Notes: generated from the sequence alone by a model not told the origin. 64,000 nucleotides of DNA from Candidatus Thorarchaeota archaeon (GCA_019057475.1 DXJO01000014.1:1-64000); one strand, 5' to 3'; numbered from the stretch's first letter, positions 25,896 to 34,863 are shown. Made by a program: numbers and translations.

Positions 25896-26426
25896 ATGTC
25901 AGGAGAACAACAGACAGTGGCGGATTACGAATTGAAGGACGGCAGCAGAACCCGCATTGAACCATACGAAAATCGTCATGCGGAGTCGATTGCCAATGAT
26001 CTCTTCGGTGGGATGTCGGCAGAGGAAGTAAGGCAAGGAAGAGATGGTCTTATCGCTCCGGGCCCGGACGAAGTTCTCAGTGTCTGCGCGCTTAGTGAAT
26101 CCAAGGTTGTTGGAGTGTGTACGGGAGTCAGAAAGAGATGGATGGGTGAGAGGCATAGGATAGAGATGGTGCAAGTGGTGGTGGCAGAGGATTTCCAACG
26201 CATTGGCATTGCACGATTCATGCTGAAAGCGATTGCAATGCATTTTGTTGAGAGGGGCGTTGAGATGGTCCAAGTCAGTACAGAAGGAAGCAACGAGAAA
26301 GCCATTGCATCGTATGAGAGAATAGGTTTCATGGAGTTCGGAGTCTTGAAACGTGGCTTAAAACACGGAAATCGGTATGCGGACGAGGTCATGATGTGGA
26401 TGAAGATTGAGGACCTGTTAGGTTGA
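25896..26426 (+). CDS. GNAT-family N-acetyltransferase
   Basis: A 176-residue acetyltransferase. The acetyl-CoA loop is QRIGIARFML (Q/RxxGxA type), preceded by the VQVVVAEDF strand, and the C-terminal EGSNEKAIASYERIGF motif is typical of RimI-like GNATs. The substrate (protein N-terminus, amino acid or amine) is open. The gene is 55 bp after the PH-domain operon, perhaps with its own promoter. Confidence 0.82.
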   Translation: MSGEQQTVADYELKDGSRTRIEPYENRHAESIANDLFGGMSAEEVRQGRDGLIAPGPDEVLSVCALSESKVVGVCTGVRKRWMGERHRIEMVQVVVAEDFQRIGIARFMLKAIAMHFVERGVEMVQVSTEGSNEKAIASYERIGFMEFGVLKRGLKHGNRYADEVMMWMKIEDLLG

Positions 26427-26439
26427 AGGTTGTCCTAAG

Positions 26440-27297
26440 TCAGAGGGAGAAGCCTGTTCCCTTCAAGATTCTACTGAAATTGCTAAGACTATTCTGAGCG
26501 GATTCTCTGGGTCGAACTTCGAACACATATTGAGCCGGACTATGTAATCCGGCCAGCAGTCGCAGGCTTGGCTCGAAGTCTATTGAACCAGTTCCGACGA
26601 CTTGATGGGATCCGTGCTTCTTGGACCAATCGTGGACATGAACAACTTCAATGACATTCTTATGTTCTTGAAAGATAGCCCAGTCCTCAGACTTGATCCC
26701 AAGGTCGGGTCCATAGAGCTTTGGAATATCAAGACAGAGTCTGAGACCTGCCGAAAGCAGAGTCCTAATCGCCTCACGAACCATATGATTCCAGGCATGG
26801 TTCTCAAGAGCTATGTGAACGTCTGGCCGCCCATATTCAATCAACTCTGAGAGATTCTCACATAGTGTTTGAAGGTATAGTTCATGATTGCTCTTCAGGA
26901 AAGCATCTTTCTCCCCGCCTGCTGTCCCAAAGCTAGGAGGCAATCCTGCATGCACAACCAGATTCGTCACAGAGTCGCTAACGTCGCGAGCGAAATCAAT
27001 TATCTGTTTCATGTACTCAATGATTGCTAATCGCACAGGAGGGTAAGTTGTGGTTAGACTGAGATCATCGCCTGGAGCGTGGAAACCCCACTCTAAGGAG
27101 AGAGTACTGGACATCTCCATAAGCTCCGCCCGCATCTTCGGTAGAAACCTCTCAGGGGAGAATCGTGGTACTCCGAGATCGGGCGCGATTCCGGTCCAAC
27201 TGTTGCTTGAAGCATATTGAAGAGCGTCTATCAGTGATGTGTCATATATGACATGATAGGCTCGACGAGCAGGGAGATGCATATCTTTCACTAGCAC
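26440..27297 (-). CDS. xylose-isomerase-like TIM-barrel protein
   Basis: A 285-residue sugar phosphate isomerase/epimerase-type TIM barrel (AP_endonuc_2 clan). Metal-site strands are recognisable: LVVHAG near 111, IALENHAW near 162, LCLDIPKLYG near 189, VVHVHDW near 215 and a late VFEVRPRES near 255. Members isomerise sugars or cleave DNA; this one most resembles the sugar epimerase branch, but the substrate is unknown. Starts at GTG 27297 or ATG 27282 are both possible. It converges on the GNAT gene (13 bp). Confidence 0.72.
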   Translation of the reverse strand: MLVKDMHLPARRAYHVIYDTSLIDALQYASSNSWTGIAPDLGVPRFSPERFLPKMRAELMEMSSTLSLEWGFHAPGDDLSLTTTYPPVRLAIIEYMKQIIDFARDVSDSVTNLVVHAGLPPSFGTAGGEKDAFLKSNHELYLQTLCENLSELIEYGRPDVHIALENHAWNHMVREAIRTLLSAGLRLCLDIPKLYGPDLGIKSEDWAIFQEHKNVIEVVHVHDWSKKHGSHQVVGTGSIDFEPSLRLLAGLHSPAQYVFEVRPRESAQNSLSNFSRILKGTGFSL

Positions 27298-27320
27298 AAC
27301 TCAAACTTATGAGCTTGACC

Positions 27321-27854
27321 TCACGCATTCGTTGGCTCCTCTACCCACCATGGCTTTTCCTCGGGCATCTCTGCCCATATTTCAGGAGGTTCAGGAGGGG
27401 GTTTTAGCCTGATAATGAAGATACCAACTATCAGGAGAATGAGTGTGGGTCCCGCCAACCCCATTGGACTATACGGATTCAAGAACCACATAATTTGGTA
27501 TAGTATGAAGAGCATTACGAAGGGAAGCTCACTCACGATGCCAAGTGTCAATGTGCGCTTCTTGGTTGTTCGTCCACTGTAGAGTCGGAACATCTGATAA
27601 GCGTAGGCTAATCGGAGTGCACCAAAGGGCATCATTATAGCGAGGGTGAAGATATTTAATATTTCCAGATATGTTTGGTAAGGTGATGAAATGAAGCCCC
27701 AGAGGACTGCAGTCACAGAAAGATGCAGCCCATCGTAGACGGCGATACTAAATGCAAGTGGTGCAAGGAGAGCTACAAGAGCCATCACGATCCCAACGAC
27801 TATGGGATTGACCGGTTTATCATTGATAGCAGGAGTTTCTGGTTCCTTAGACAT
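27321..27854 (-). CDS. four-helix membrane protein, paralogue of the next gene
   Basis: A 177-residue protein with four membrane helices and a short acidic C-terminus PPEPPEIWAEMPEEKPWW. It is clearly paralogous to the gene at 27939-28445, sharing the GIVMALVALLAP helix, the GRTTKKRTLTLGIVSELPF loop and the tail. I know of no assigned function for this family. Confidence 0.6.
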   Translation of the reverse strand: MSKEPETPAINDKPVNPIVVGIVMALVALLAPLAFSIAVYDGLHLSVTAVLWGFISSPYQTYLEILNIFTLAIMMPFGALRLAYAYQMFRLYSGRTTKKRTLTLGIVSELPFVMLFILYQIMWFLNPYSPMGLAGPTLILLIVGIFIIRLKPPPEPPEIWAEMPEEKPWWVEEPTNA

Positions 27855-27938
27855 GCTGAAATCTCCCCGATGATTTCACGCGCTCATCTGTTCAGAGGGG
27901 TCGTCACCTTAAGTTCCTTTGCTCCAAGCAATGTGAAA

Positions 27939-28445
27939 TCATGCATTCGTTGACTCCTCCGTCCACCATGACTTTTCCTCGGACATCTCCTCCCATATTT
28001 CAGGAGATTCAGGAGGGGGTCTCAATCTGACAATGAGGATGCTGACTATCAGGAGGATGAGTGAGGGGGCCCCCAATGATACTGGACCATATGGATTCAG
28101 AAGCCATATGATGATGTATGGTATGAAGAGAAACGCGAAGGGAAGCTCACTCACGATGCCAAGTGTCAATGTGCGCTTCTTGGTTGTCCGCCCCTTGTAG
28201 AGTCGGACCATCTGATAGGCGTAGGCTAATCGGATGAAACCAAAAGGCATCGACATACCGAGGGTGAAGATATCCACTAGTACCAGTTGTGTGTAGTAGG
28301 ATGATGACGTGAAGCTCCAGAGAATTGCAATCAAAGAAAGATACAGTCCATCGTAGCTGGAGAGAAAAAAGGCAATTGGTGCAAGGAGAGCCACAAGAGT
28401 CATCACAATCCCAACAATCGTGATTGGGGTTGGTAAGAATGACAA
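27939..28445 (-). CDS. four-helix membrane protein, paralogue with uncertain start
   Basis: About 168 residues if read from the TTG at 28445. It shares helices, the RTTKKRTLTLGIVSELPF loop and the PPESPEIW tail with the previous gene. In that paralogue about 17 polar residues precede the first helix; here the corresponding codons would lie inside the divergent CPBP gene and do not match. The frame stays open up to 28514 but has no plausible ribosome binding site. The N-terminus may have been lost when the CPBP gene came to lie next to it. Confidence 0.5.
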   Translation of the reverse strand: MSFLPTPITIVGIVMTLVALLAPIAFFLSSYDGLYLSLIAILWSFTSSSYYTQLVLVDIFTLGMSMPFGFIRLAYAYQMVRLYKGRTTKKRTLTLGIVSELPFAFLFIPYIIIWLLNPYGPVSLGAPSLILLIVSILIVRLRPPPESPEIWEEMSEEKSWWTEESTNA

Positions 28446-29287
28446 CAACTGATACGTTTGAAATTCGCAACTTGATTCTGTTTTATGCAGTAGCGTTTGG
28501 TTTTTCATGGGCATTCTGGATACCGGAGGCTCTATTCTTTGCGGGCATTTTACCGGCTTCGTCTTTCACAGACTTCCTGACAAGCCCTGATAATCCAGCC
28601 GCTTGGGGCCCCATGGTGGCAGCTTTACTTCTGACCTACAAGAAGGGAGGCTTGAGTGGAGTCCGCAATCTTCTCGCAAGGGGCGTGGATCGGAGATTCA
28701 AGCCAATTTGGTACGCAGTAATTTTCTTGGTGATGCCACTAATCACCTTCATCTCCCTCCTTGCGGCAATGGGCCTTGAGGGTTATGTCCCAGTGTTTGA
28801 ATGGATAGAGTTCCCTATCGCATTGATTATCGCTTTCATCTATATCCTCCTCCTTGGAGGCCCACTACAGGAAGAGTTTGGGTGGAGAGGGTATGCTCTT
28901 GATCGCTTCCAGGCACGCTTCGACGCACTGACTTCGAGCCTAATAGTGGGGCTGATGTGGGGTCTATGGCACCTGCCACTCTTCTTCATGCCTACGCACA
29001 CGGTGTACTACAACAGACCAATCTGGGGACTTGTGATTTCTACAATCTTCTTGGCCGTACTATTTACATGGGTCTACAACAATACGAATGGTAGCATCCT
29101 GGCCGCTCTACTCTTCCACACCGTATTCAACTGGTCACATTATGTATTCCCAGTGCTCCAAACCGATTTGGGTGCAACCGCATTCCTAGTGCTGCAATTC
29201 GTGGCGGTGGTGGTTGTGGTCCTCTTCTGGGGCTACAAGCGATTAGTTCGCGAGAAAACGCCTGATACGGGAGGGGCTGTGGAATAG
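28439..29287 (+). CDS. CPBP-family intramembrane metalloprotease (Abi/CAAX protease-like)
   Basis: A membrane protein of about 282 residues with eight helices. The CPBP motifs are present: EEFGWRGYAL (EExxxR, about 147-156), then WGLWHLPLF with its His, and LFHTVFNW with the last His/Asn pair. Such proteins cleave prenylated or other membrane substrates, or act in self-immunity and maturation of peptides. I take the ATG at 28439; the neighbouring minus-strand gene starts within the same few bases. Confidence 0.85.
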   Translation: MTTTDTFEIRNLILFYAVAFGFSWAFWIPEALFFAGILPASSFTDFLTSPDNPAAWGPMVAALLLTYKKGGLSGVRNLLARGVDRRFKPIWYAVIFLVMPLITFISLLAAMGLEGYVPVFEWIEFPIALIIAFIYILLLGGPLQEEFGWRGYALDRFQARFDALTSSLIVGLMWGLWHLPLFFMPTHTVYYNRPIWGLVISTIFLAVLFTWVYNNTNGSILAALLFHTVFNWSHYVFPVLQTDLGATAFLVLQFVAVVVVVLFWGYKRLVREKTPDTGGAVE

Positions 29288-29336
29288 CAAGCCCAAGGGG
29301 CAGATTGCTTCCCTGCACGTTGGATTCCGATCCATC

Positions 29337-29777
29337 TCAGATTGCAGAATGCAAATCCTGAGCGGCTTCCCTATTCGCGTCCGCCAGTAGTTCGAGGGCG
29401 TAAGCAGCCTCGCTCAAGAAGTCAATCTTGGCCGCAGCATGCATGTAGAACTCGTGAAGCTTTGTTTCTATCGCAGCTGCAGTTTCGCGAACAACCCCAT
29501 CATCAGCGCCCTCGGGAAAAACAATCACTGGCTTGTGGACTTCAGAGTCCAACCCAGCGATTGGCTCAAGAATCATCTCTGTGACGTTCTCTCTGCGTAC
29601 GCGTAACAGTGTCTTGATTCGCTTTTGGCCTCGATGAAACAGGTTTTCAAGCAGTTTCCCAAGACCTGGGTCCGTTACTGCACCAATGGCTGATTCATAG
29701 AAGCTGCTAACTTCAGCCTCAATGTCCAATGCAAACTTCACTACTGCCCCAAAGGTTGTAAGTTCCACATGTATCAC
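29337..29777 (-). CDS. ferritin-like/rubrerythrin-like helical protein
   Basis: A 146-residue all-helical protein with ferritin-like spacing: DIEAEVSSFYESA in the first helix, and ETKLHEFYMHAA with ELLADANREA in later helices. A full ExxH diiron set cannot be confirmed by eye. It starts 13 bp after the semialdehyde dehydrogenase and must be in that operon, which makes it part of the pyrimidine catabolic island. Diiron oxygen/peroxide reduction near Fe-S enzymes is one possibility. Confidence 0.6.
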   Translation of the reverse strand: MIHVELTTFGAVVKFALDIEAEVSSFYESAIGAVTDPGLGKLLENLFHRGQKRIKTLLRVRRENVTEMILEPIAGLDSEVHKPVIVFPEGADDGVVRETAAAIETKLHEFYMHAAAKIDFLSEAAYALELLADANREAAQDLHSAI

Positions 29778-29790
29778 CCAGAGTCATGCA

Positions 29791-31254
29791 CTAAAACCAT
29801 CGAGTAATGACTACCTTATTCTCTGTAAAGAAGCTCACCGCATCTTGGCCTTGTCCGTGTAGGTCACCCAAGAACGAATCCTTCATCCCAGAGAAGGGAA
29901 ATGTAGCAATTGGCGCAGCAACTCCGATGTTAATACCAATGTTTCCAGCCTTAACGCGATACTGGTAGTTTCTGGCAGTTTTCCCGCTGGTCGTAAACAC
30001 AGACGATGCGTTTCCATATCGATTGGCATGAATAACGTCTATGGCCTCATCGAGGTCTTTCACATGAACAATTGACATGACCGGTCCAAAGATCTCCTCT
30101 CGTGCGATGGTCATCTTGGGTTTCACATCGCTAAAGATGGTTGGACCAATGAAGAACCCTTTCTCGTATCCAGGAATTTGAATACCCCGACCATCCATCA
30201 GAAGCTCTGCACCTTCTTTAACTCCTTTGTCAATGAAACCTAGAACTCGGTCCATTCCACTCTTTGAAGCCATCGGGCCCATCTGAACCCCCTCTTCCAG
30301 CCCATTGCCTACGATTATGTTCTTGGCTCCTTCAACAACCGCTTTCTTCAAAGGCTCGTAAATTTCACCAACTGCTAATAGGACTGCACCACTAAGACAG
30401 CGCTGGCCAGCACAACCGAAGAACGAAGTCATGATTGCGGGCACGGTGCGCTCCAAATTGGCATCCGGCATTACAGTAAGGAAGTTCTTTGCACCTCCTT
30501 GAACCTGAGCCCGCTTCCCCTGCTCTCCAGCCTTCTTATACAAGAGCTTGCCAACACGAGTTGAACCTACAAATGACATGCCTACTGTATCGGGACTCTC
30601 AAGAAGGGCGTTTACTGCTTCAAGGCCGCCATGGACCATGTTCATGACGCCTCTTGGAAGTCCTAGTTTATGAATAATCTCAAACTGTTTGACCTGGCTC
30701 AACGGAACTTGTGGCGAGGGTTTCACGATGTATGTGTTTCCACACCCGATTGCAAATGGCCAAAACCAAGTAGGCACCATAGCCGGAAAGTTGAACGGAG
30801 CAACGCAGAAGAAGACACCAAGAGGTTGTTTGATGACCATCTCATCAATACCGGAAGCAATGTCTTCGGTATTGTAGCCCATCTGAAGAGATGGAACGCT
30901 TGTGGCGCACTCTAGGTTCTCAATCGTACGACGGTACTCGCCACGTGATTCGTCAAGGGCTTTGCCCTGCTCCATGGTTAGTATCTTTGATAACTCTTCG
31001 AAATTCTCCTCGAAGGCATCCCTGATTCGATTAAGATGTCGGACACGGGTGAGTGCAGGCGTTGCTCGCCATCGATTGAAGGCAGCCTTTCCCGCCTCAA
31101 TTGCTTGCAGTGTTTCTTCCCTAGTGCTCATGGGAGTCTTTGCCAGGAGTTCACCTGTGGCGGGATTGATAACATCCTGTGTGTCCTTGGCTTTGGACTC
31201 TACCCAACGTCCATTGATGTAGTTCTTGACGACTTCTACGCCCAAAATGTTCAC
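29791..31254 (-). CDS. mmsA: CoA-acylating (methyl)malonate-semialdehyde dehydrogenase
   Basis: Converts malonate semialdehyde (or methylmalonate semialdehyde) with CoA and NAD to acetyl-CoA (or propionyl-CoA) and CO2. The 487 residues have the aldehyde dehydrogenase fold; the nucleophile is C286 in CAGQRC. R285 and the R108-R109 pair match the carboxylate-binding arginines known in this family. At the usual ELGG position the protein has QGGAKN, so the general-base Glu is absent, as expected for CoA-dependent members. The start is a GTG. In this cluster it would finish the conversion of beta-alanine carbon to acetyl-CoA. The ferritin-like gene is cotranscribed; preA lies 69 bp upstream. Confidence 0.88.
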   Translation of the reverse strand: MNILGVEVVKNYINGRWVESKAKDTQDVINPATGELLAKTPMSTREETLQAIEAGKAAFNRWRATPALTRVRHLNRIRDAFEENFEELSKILTMEQGKALDESRGEYRRTIENLECATSVPSLQMGYNTEDIASGIDEMVIKQPLGVFFCVAPFNFPAMVPTWFWPFAIGCGNTYIVKPSPQVPLSQVKQFEIIHKLGLPRGVMNMVHGGLEAVNALLESPDTVGMSFVGSTRVGKLLYKKAGEQGKRAQVQGGAKNFLTVMPDANLERTVPAIMTSFFGCAGQRCLSGAVLLAVGEIYEPLKKAVVEGAKNIIVGNGLEEGVQMGPMASKSGMDRVLGFIDKGVKEGAELLMDGRGIQIPGYEKGFFIGPTIFSDVKPKMTIAREEIFGPVMSIVHVKDLDEAIDVIHANRYGNASSVFTTSGKTARNYQYRVKAGNIGINIGVAAPIATFPFSGMKDSFLGDLHGQGQDAVSFFTENKVVITRWF

Positions 31255-31323
31255 GTCCAGGTCGGAACTGAATAGCGCGTTTGATTACTATTTGACTCTT
31301 CTGTTGCACACTCGAACTAGGGC

Positions 31324-32538
31324 TTATCTGGTGTGAATGAACTCTATTGCTTCGGAATCACACACAACTGCACACAAGCCACACCCATCGCACTTCTCTG
31401 GGTTGATGACTGCGACGCCATCTCGCATTTGAATTGCCACGTAGCCACCATCAGCGCACGCAATAACACAGTTCTTGCATCCCGTGCACTTCTCATTGAT
31501 TACTCTGGCAACGACGGGAGGAAGCTTGCTAAGAGCGGTCCAAGTTGTGATTTTGGGCAGAGCCAGGCCGACCAGTTCCTCAAGGGTTTCGTAACCCTTG
31601 CGCTCCATGAATTTAGTCATTCCATCGGTAATTGTTCTAATTATGGAGAAGCCATGCCACATGACTGCAGTGCAGATTTGTAGCGATCTGGCGCCGACCA
31701 TGAGGTACTCTACGGCGCTGGTCCAGCTATCGATGCCACCAATGCCAGATATCGGGGTGTCTGGAAACGCCTTGGCAATCTGTGAAACGACTCGAAGTCC
31801 CACTGGTCGGACTGCTGGGCCGCAGAAGCCACCATAGGTGCTGAGCTGTTCCTTTCGATCCAAGCCGTAAGCAATAGGAAGCGGAGTTACTGTTTCAACA
31901 TCGACACCAATGAGTGACTCAATCGTATTGATTGCCGACAGCGCATCAGCGCCCCCCTTCACCGCGGCTTGAGCAATCGGTACGATATCTGTGACATTAG
32001 GTGTCAGTTTCACAAATAATGGTAAGTCTGTTCCCTTCTTCGCTGCTTGAGTGACTTGCTCAACAAGAGTTGGGTCCTGACCGATGAAGGCGCCCATGTG
32101 TTTCTCAGGTGAGCCGTGAGGACAAGAAACATTGATCTCGATTGCGTCGACACCGGTCTGGGAGATGGTTTCCGCCAATGATGTCCACCCCTCGGGTTCA
32201 GGGCTACTCATGATACTGGCAACCAGCACAAAGTCATCGGGTGCTTCTGCCTTGATCTTTGGAATCCAGTCCTCAGTCCACGTCGACAGGGGCTCACGAG
32301 AGAGAAGCTCTATGTTGTTCATGCCTATTAGTTTGCTACCCGTTCGCAGAGCGCCCAATCGCGTTCGTGGATCAACAGTGGGTTCCTCTGTGACAGTCTT
32401 GATGACAGCACCGCCCCAGCCAACTCGGGCGGCTCGGAGGATGTGGCGCGCATCCATTGCGGGAGGCGCAGATGATAGCAGAAAGGGATTCTTGAATTGA
32501 AGCCCTGCAAACTCTATTGCCAAGCGGTTAGACGACAC
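31324..32538 (-). CDS. preA: dihydropyrimidine dehydrogenase, PreA-type subunit
   Basis: Reduces uracil and thymine to the 5,6-dihydro compounds (or the reverse). From the GTG at 32538, preceded by GGAG, the protein has 404 residues: an FMN-binding TIM barrel of the dihydroorotate dehydrogenase type (about 1-310) with the active-site C139 in INVSCPHG, then two [4Fe-4S] motifs, CTGCKNCVIAC and CDGCGLCAVVC, at the C-terminus. A longer frame reaches 32742 but overlaps the divergent aminotransferase by 135 bp and is not credible. The usual FAD/NAD partner PreT is not in the window, so the electron donor may be ferredoxin or a distant gene. Confidence 0.88.
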   Translation of the reverse strand: MSSNRLAIEFAGLQFKNPFLLSSAPPAMDARHILRAARVGWGGAVIKTVTEEPTVDPRTRLGALRTGSKLIGMNNIELLSREPLSTWTEDWIPKIKAEAPDDFVLVASIMSSPEPEGWTSLAETISQTGVDAIEINVSCPHGSPEKHMGAFIGQDPTLVEQVTQAAKKGTDLPLFVKLTPNVTDIVPIAQAAVKGGADALSAINTIESLIGVDVETVTPLPIAYGLDRKEQLSTYGGFCGPAVRPVGLRVVSQIAKAFPDTPISGIGGIDSWTSAVEYLMVGARSLQICTAVMWHGFSIIRTITDGMTKFMERKGYETLEELVGLALPKITTWTALSKLPPVVARVINEKCTGCKNCVIACADGGYVAIQMRDGVAVINPEKCDGCGLCAVVCDSEAIEFIHTR

Positions 32539-32580
32539 GATTTCATCACTTCTCCAGCTCTGATGTCTTGGAAACCCCTC

Positions 32581-32597
32581 CCCTAAAGTCTTTAGGG
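32581..32597. promoter_or_regulatory. 17-bp perfect inverted repeat, candidate operator
   Basis: CCCTAAAG-T-CTTTAGGG is a perfect 8-bp dyad with one central base, in the 69-bp gap between the divergent preA and aminotransferase starts. The position, 11 bp before the aminotransferase ATG and 43 bp before the preA GTG, would let a dimeric regulator act on both. I did not find the same motif in the second divergent gap of the island (34864-34965). Confidence 0.5.
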
Positions 32598-32607
32598 CGA
32601 ATGTAAC

Positions 32608-33981
32608 ATGCAATTCGCCACCGACGCGGAATTGGTGAATAAGATGGATAATGACTTGGTTCCGGAAGATCTTCGTAAGGAATACACTAAGGATGAGATT
32701 ATAGAGATTGAGAAGAAGTACCTCGCTCCAGCGGTGGGTCATTACTACAAAGACCCCGTTCTCTTCGTTCGAGGCGAAGGAGCCACTCTGGAAGACGCTT
32801 CAGGAAAGCACTACATAGACCTGTTTGCTGGCATCTGCACAACAATCACAGGATATAATCACCCGAAGTATGTATCCACAATCCAATGGCAGGCCGAACG
32901 ATTGGTGTACACGAGTTCCCTTTACGCCACCATTCCGTATGCAGTGCTCGTAAAACGGCTTGCTGAGATAGCCCCATCAGGCCTATCTAGGTCATTTATT
33001 GTCAACAGTGGCTCAGAAGCCATTGAAGCGGCTATCTTCATGGCTCGAAAATACAAGAGCAATCCTTACGTCGTTGCATGCCAGCGGGCCTATCATGGAC
33101 GTACCACCTTGGCCAGGGAACTCTCAAGCGCGGGGTGGCGTACTGTCCCAGAGGGGCACCCATCTGGTGTTCGCTTCACTCCATATGGATACTGCTACAG
33201 GTGCCACTTTGGCAAGGAGTTCCCGGACTGCGACTTTGAGTGTGCACGTTATCTTCGGGAAGTGATACGTACTCAGACCAACAATGCCATTGCTGCATTC
33301 ATTGCTGAGCCGATTCAGGGGGTTGCAGGTATCATTCAGCCGCCTTCTGAGTACTTCAGGATTGTATATGAGATTGTGAAGGAGTACGGGGGGCTTTACA
33401 TCTCTGACGAGGTGCAGACAGGGTTTGGTAGAACTGGATCCAAATGGTGGGGGATTCAACATGCGGGTGTGGACCCTGACATCATCACGCTTGCAAAGGG
33501 TTTCGGCAGTGGGATTCCAATTGGGGGATTCATCACACGCCCAGAGATTGCCGCAAATTACGCTGTGACTGATGCCTTTGCAACTTTCGGAGGTAATCCT
33601 TTGTCGTGCGCAGCCGCTGTGGCTGTCATAGATATAATCCAAGAAAGCAAATACCTAGAGAGAGCTGCGAAACTTGGCGCTCTCTTGAAAAAGAAACTGG
33701 AGTCACTCCAAGAGGACCACAAATTGGTGGGTGAGGTTCGAGGCCAAGGATTGATGCTGGGTGTAGAACTAGTTCGTGATAGAACTACCAAAGAGCCTGC
33801 TGTCCAAGAGATGCTCCAAGTGATGGAACTATGCAAGACCCGAGGGCTGCTGATCGGGAAGGGCGGACTTGACGGCAATGTGATCAGGTTTCAGCCACCA
33901 CTCGAACTCACAGCTGCGCAGATCGATGAGGCGTGCGCCATCCTTGATGAAGCCTTCACAGAGGTCGAAAAAGGCCTGTGA
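32608..33981 (+). CDS. class III aminotransferase, probably beta-alanine:2-oxoacid
   Basis: A 457-residue PLP enzyme of aminotransferase class III (AGXT2/omega-transaminase branch). The PLP lysine is K297 in TLAKGFGSG, the cofactor Asp is D267 in SDEVQTGFGRTG, and Y162-H163 stack on the ring. An unusual four-Cys insert (C196, C199, C208, C212) may bind metal and occurs in some AGXT2-like proteins. In this context it should turn beta-alanine into malonate semialdehyde. It diverges from preA and converges on the beta-ureidopropionase gene (9 bp). Confidence 0.82.
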   Translation: MQFATDAELVNKMDNDLVPEDLRKEYTKDEIIEIEKKYLAPAVGHYYKDPVLFVRGEGATLEDASGKHYIDLFAGICTTITGYNHPKYVSTIQWQAERLVYTSSLYATIPYAVLVKRLAEIAPSGLSRSFIVNSGSEAIEAAIFMARKYKSNPYVVACQRAYHGRTTLARELSSAGWRTVPEGHPSGVRFTPYGYCYRCHFGKEFPDCDFECARYLREVIRTQTNNAIAAFIAEPIQGVAGIIQPPSEYFRIVYEIVKEYGGLYISDEVQTGFGRTGSKWWGIQHAGVDPDIITLAKGFGSGIPIGGFITRPEIAANYAVTDAFATFGGNPLSCAAAVAVIDIIQESKYLERAAKLGALLKKKLESLQEDHKLVGEVRGQGLMLGVELVRDRTTKEPAVQEMLQVMELCKTRGLLIGKGGLDGNVIRFQPPLELTAAQIDEACAILDEAFTEVEKGL

Positions 33982-33990
33982 TGTGCCCAT

Positions 33991-34863
33991 TTAGAGCTTG
34001 GTTAGGTCTCCGTAGCTGTCTGGTCGGCGGTCCCTGTAGAACTGCCAAGTGTTCCGGACCTCGCGGATAAGATCCAAATCGATATCGGCCACGATTAGCT
34101 CTTCCTTGTCTCGAGAGCCTTGGGCAACGAGATTTCCTCGTGGGTCAGCCACGTAAGAGCTACCGTAAAATGTGCCAGTCTTCCAAGGTTCTTCACCCAC
34201 TCGATTGATGGCCGCTATGAAGTATCCGTTTGCCACAGCATGTGCGGGTTGTTCCAGAATCCATAGGTGCTCAGAGAGACCTGCAACAGTGGCGGATGGA
34301 TTGAAAACTATCTCGGCACCATTCAAACCAAGGGCTCGCGCTCCTTCTGGAAAATGACGATCATAGCATATGTAGATGCCAACCTTGCCTACTGAGGTCT
34401 CGAAGACAGGATATCCAAGATTGCCCGGACGGAAGTAGAACTTCTCCCAGAAGCCCGGGTCGAGATGCGGAATGTGCATCTTTCTCATCTTGCCTAGAAG
34501 ACTTCCATCAGAGTCAATGATAATGGCAGTGTTATAGTAAATGCCAGCCATTTCCTCCTCGTACATTGGAACAATCAGAACAAGATTGTTTTTCCTTGCC
34601 AAATTGCACATGCGTTCTGTTAGAGGGCCAGGAATAGGCTGCGCGTACTTGTACCATCGCCGATTTTGCTCCGCACAAAAGTAGGGCCCATAGAATAGCT
34701 CTTGAAAGCATAAAATCTGAACTTCTTTCTTCTTTGCAGCAGCGGCAAAGTTCTCATGCTTCCGAATCATCTTTTCGATGCTTTCTTCAATGGCCTCTTC
34801 ATCGGTGACATCACCGTCCCATTTGGCTTGAACAAGACCCACACGCAGATTTCTCACTGTCAT
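33991..34863 (-). CDS. beta-ureidopropionase (N-carbamoyl-beta-alanine amidohydrolase)
   Basis: A 290-residue nitrilase-superfamily enzyme. The catalytic triad is E55 (QELFYGP), K128 (MRKMHIP) and C166 (ICYDRHFPEG). The FWEKFYF and CYDRHFPEG stretches fit the group that contains beta-ureidopropionase and N-carbamoylputrescine amidase. Neighbouring dihydropyrimidinase, PreA and aminotransferase genes favour the former: it would release beta-alanine, CO2 and ammonia. GGAGTGA lies immediately before the ATG. Divergent from the dihydropyrimidinase gene. Confidence 0.85.
   Translation of the reverse strand: MTVRNLRVGLVQAKWDGDVTDEEAIEESIEKMIRKHENFAAAAKKKEVQILCFQELFYGPYFCAEQNRRWYKYAQPIPGPLTERMCNLARKNNLVLIVPMYEEEMAGIYYNTAIIIDSDGSLLGKMRKMHIPHLDPGFWEKFYFRPGNLGYPVFETSVGKVGIYICYDRHFPEGARALGLNGAEIVFNPSATVAGLSEHLWILEQPAHAVANGYFIAAINRVGEEPWKTGTFYGSSYVADPRGNLVAQGSRDKEELIVADIDLDLIREVRNTWQFYRDRRPDSYGDLTKL

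Noticed and set aside
32539-32742. N-terminal extension of the PreA frame
   Set aside because: It overlaps the divergent aminotransferase by 135 bp and adds residues not in the family; the GTG at 32538 has a GGAG site.
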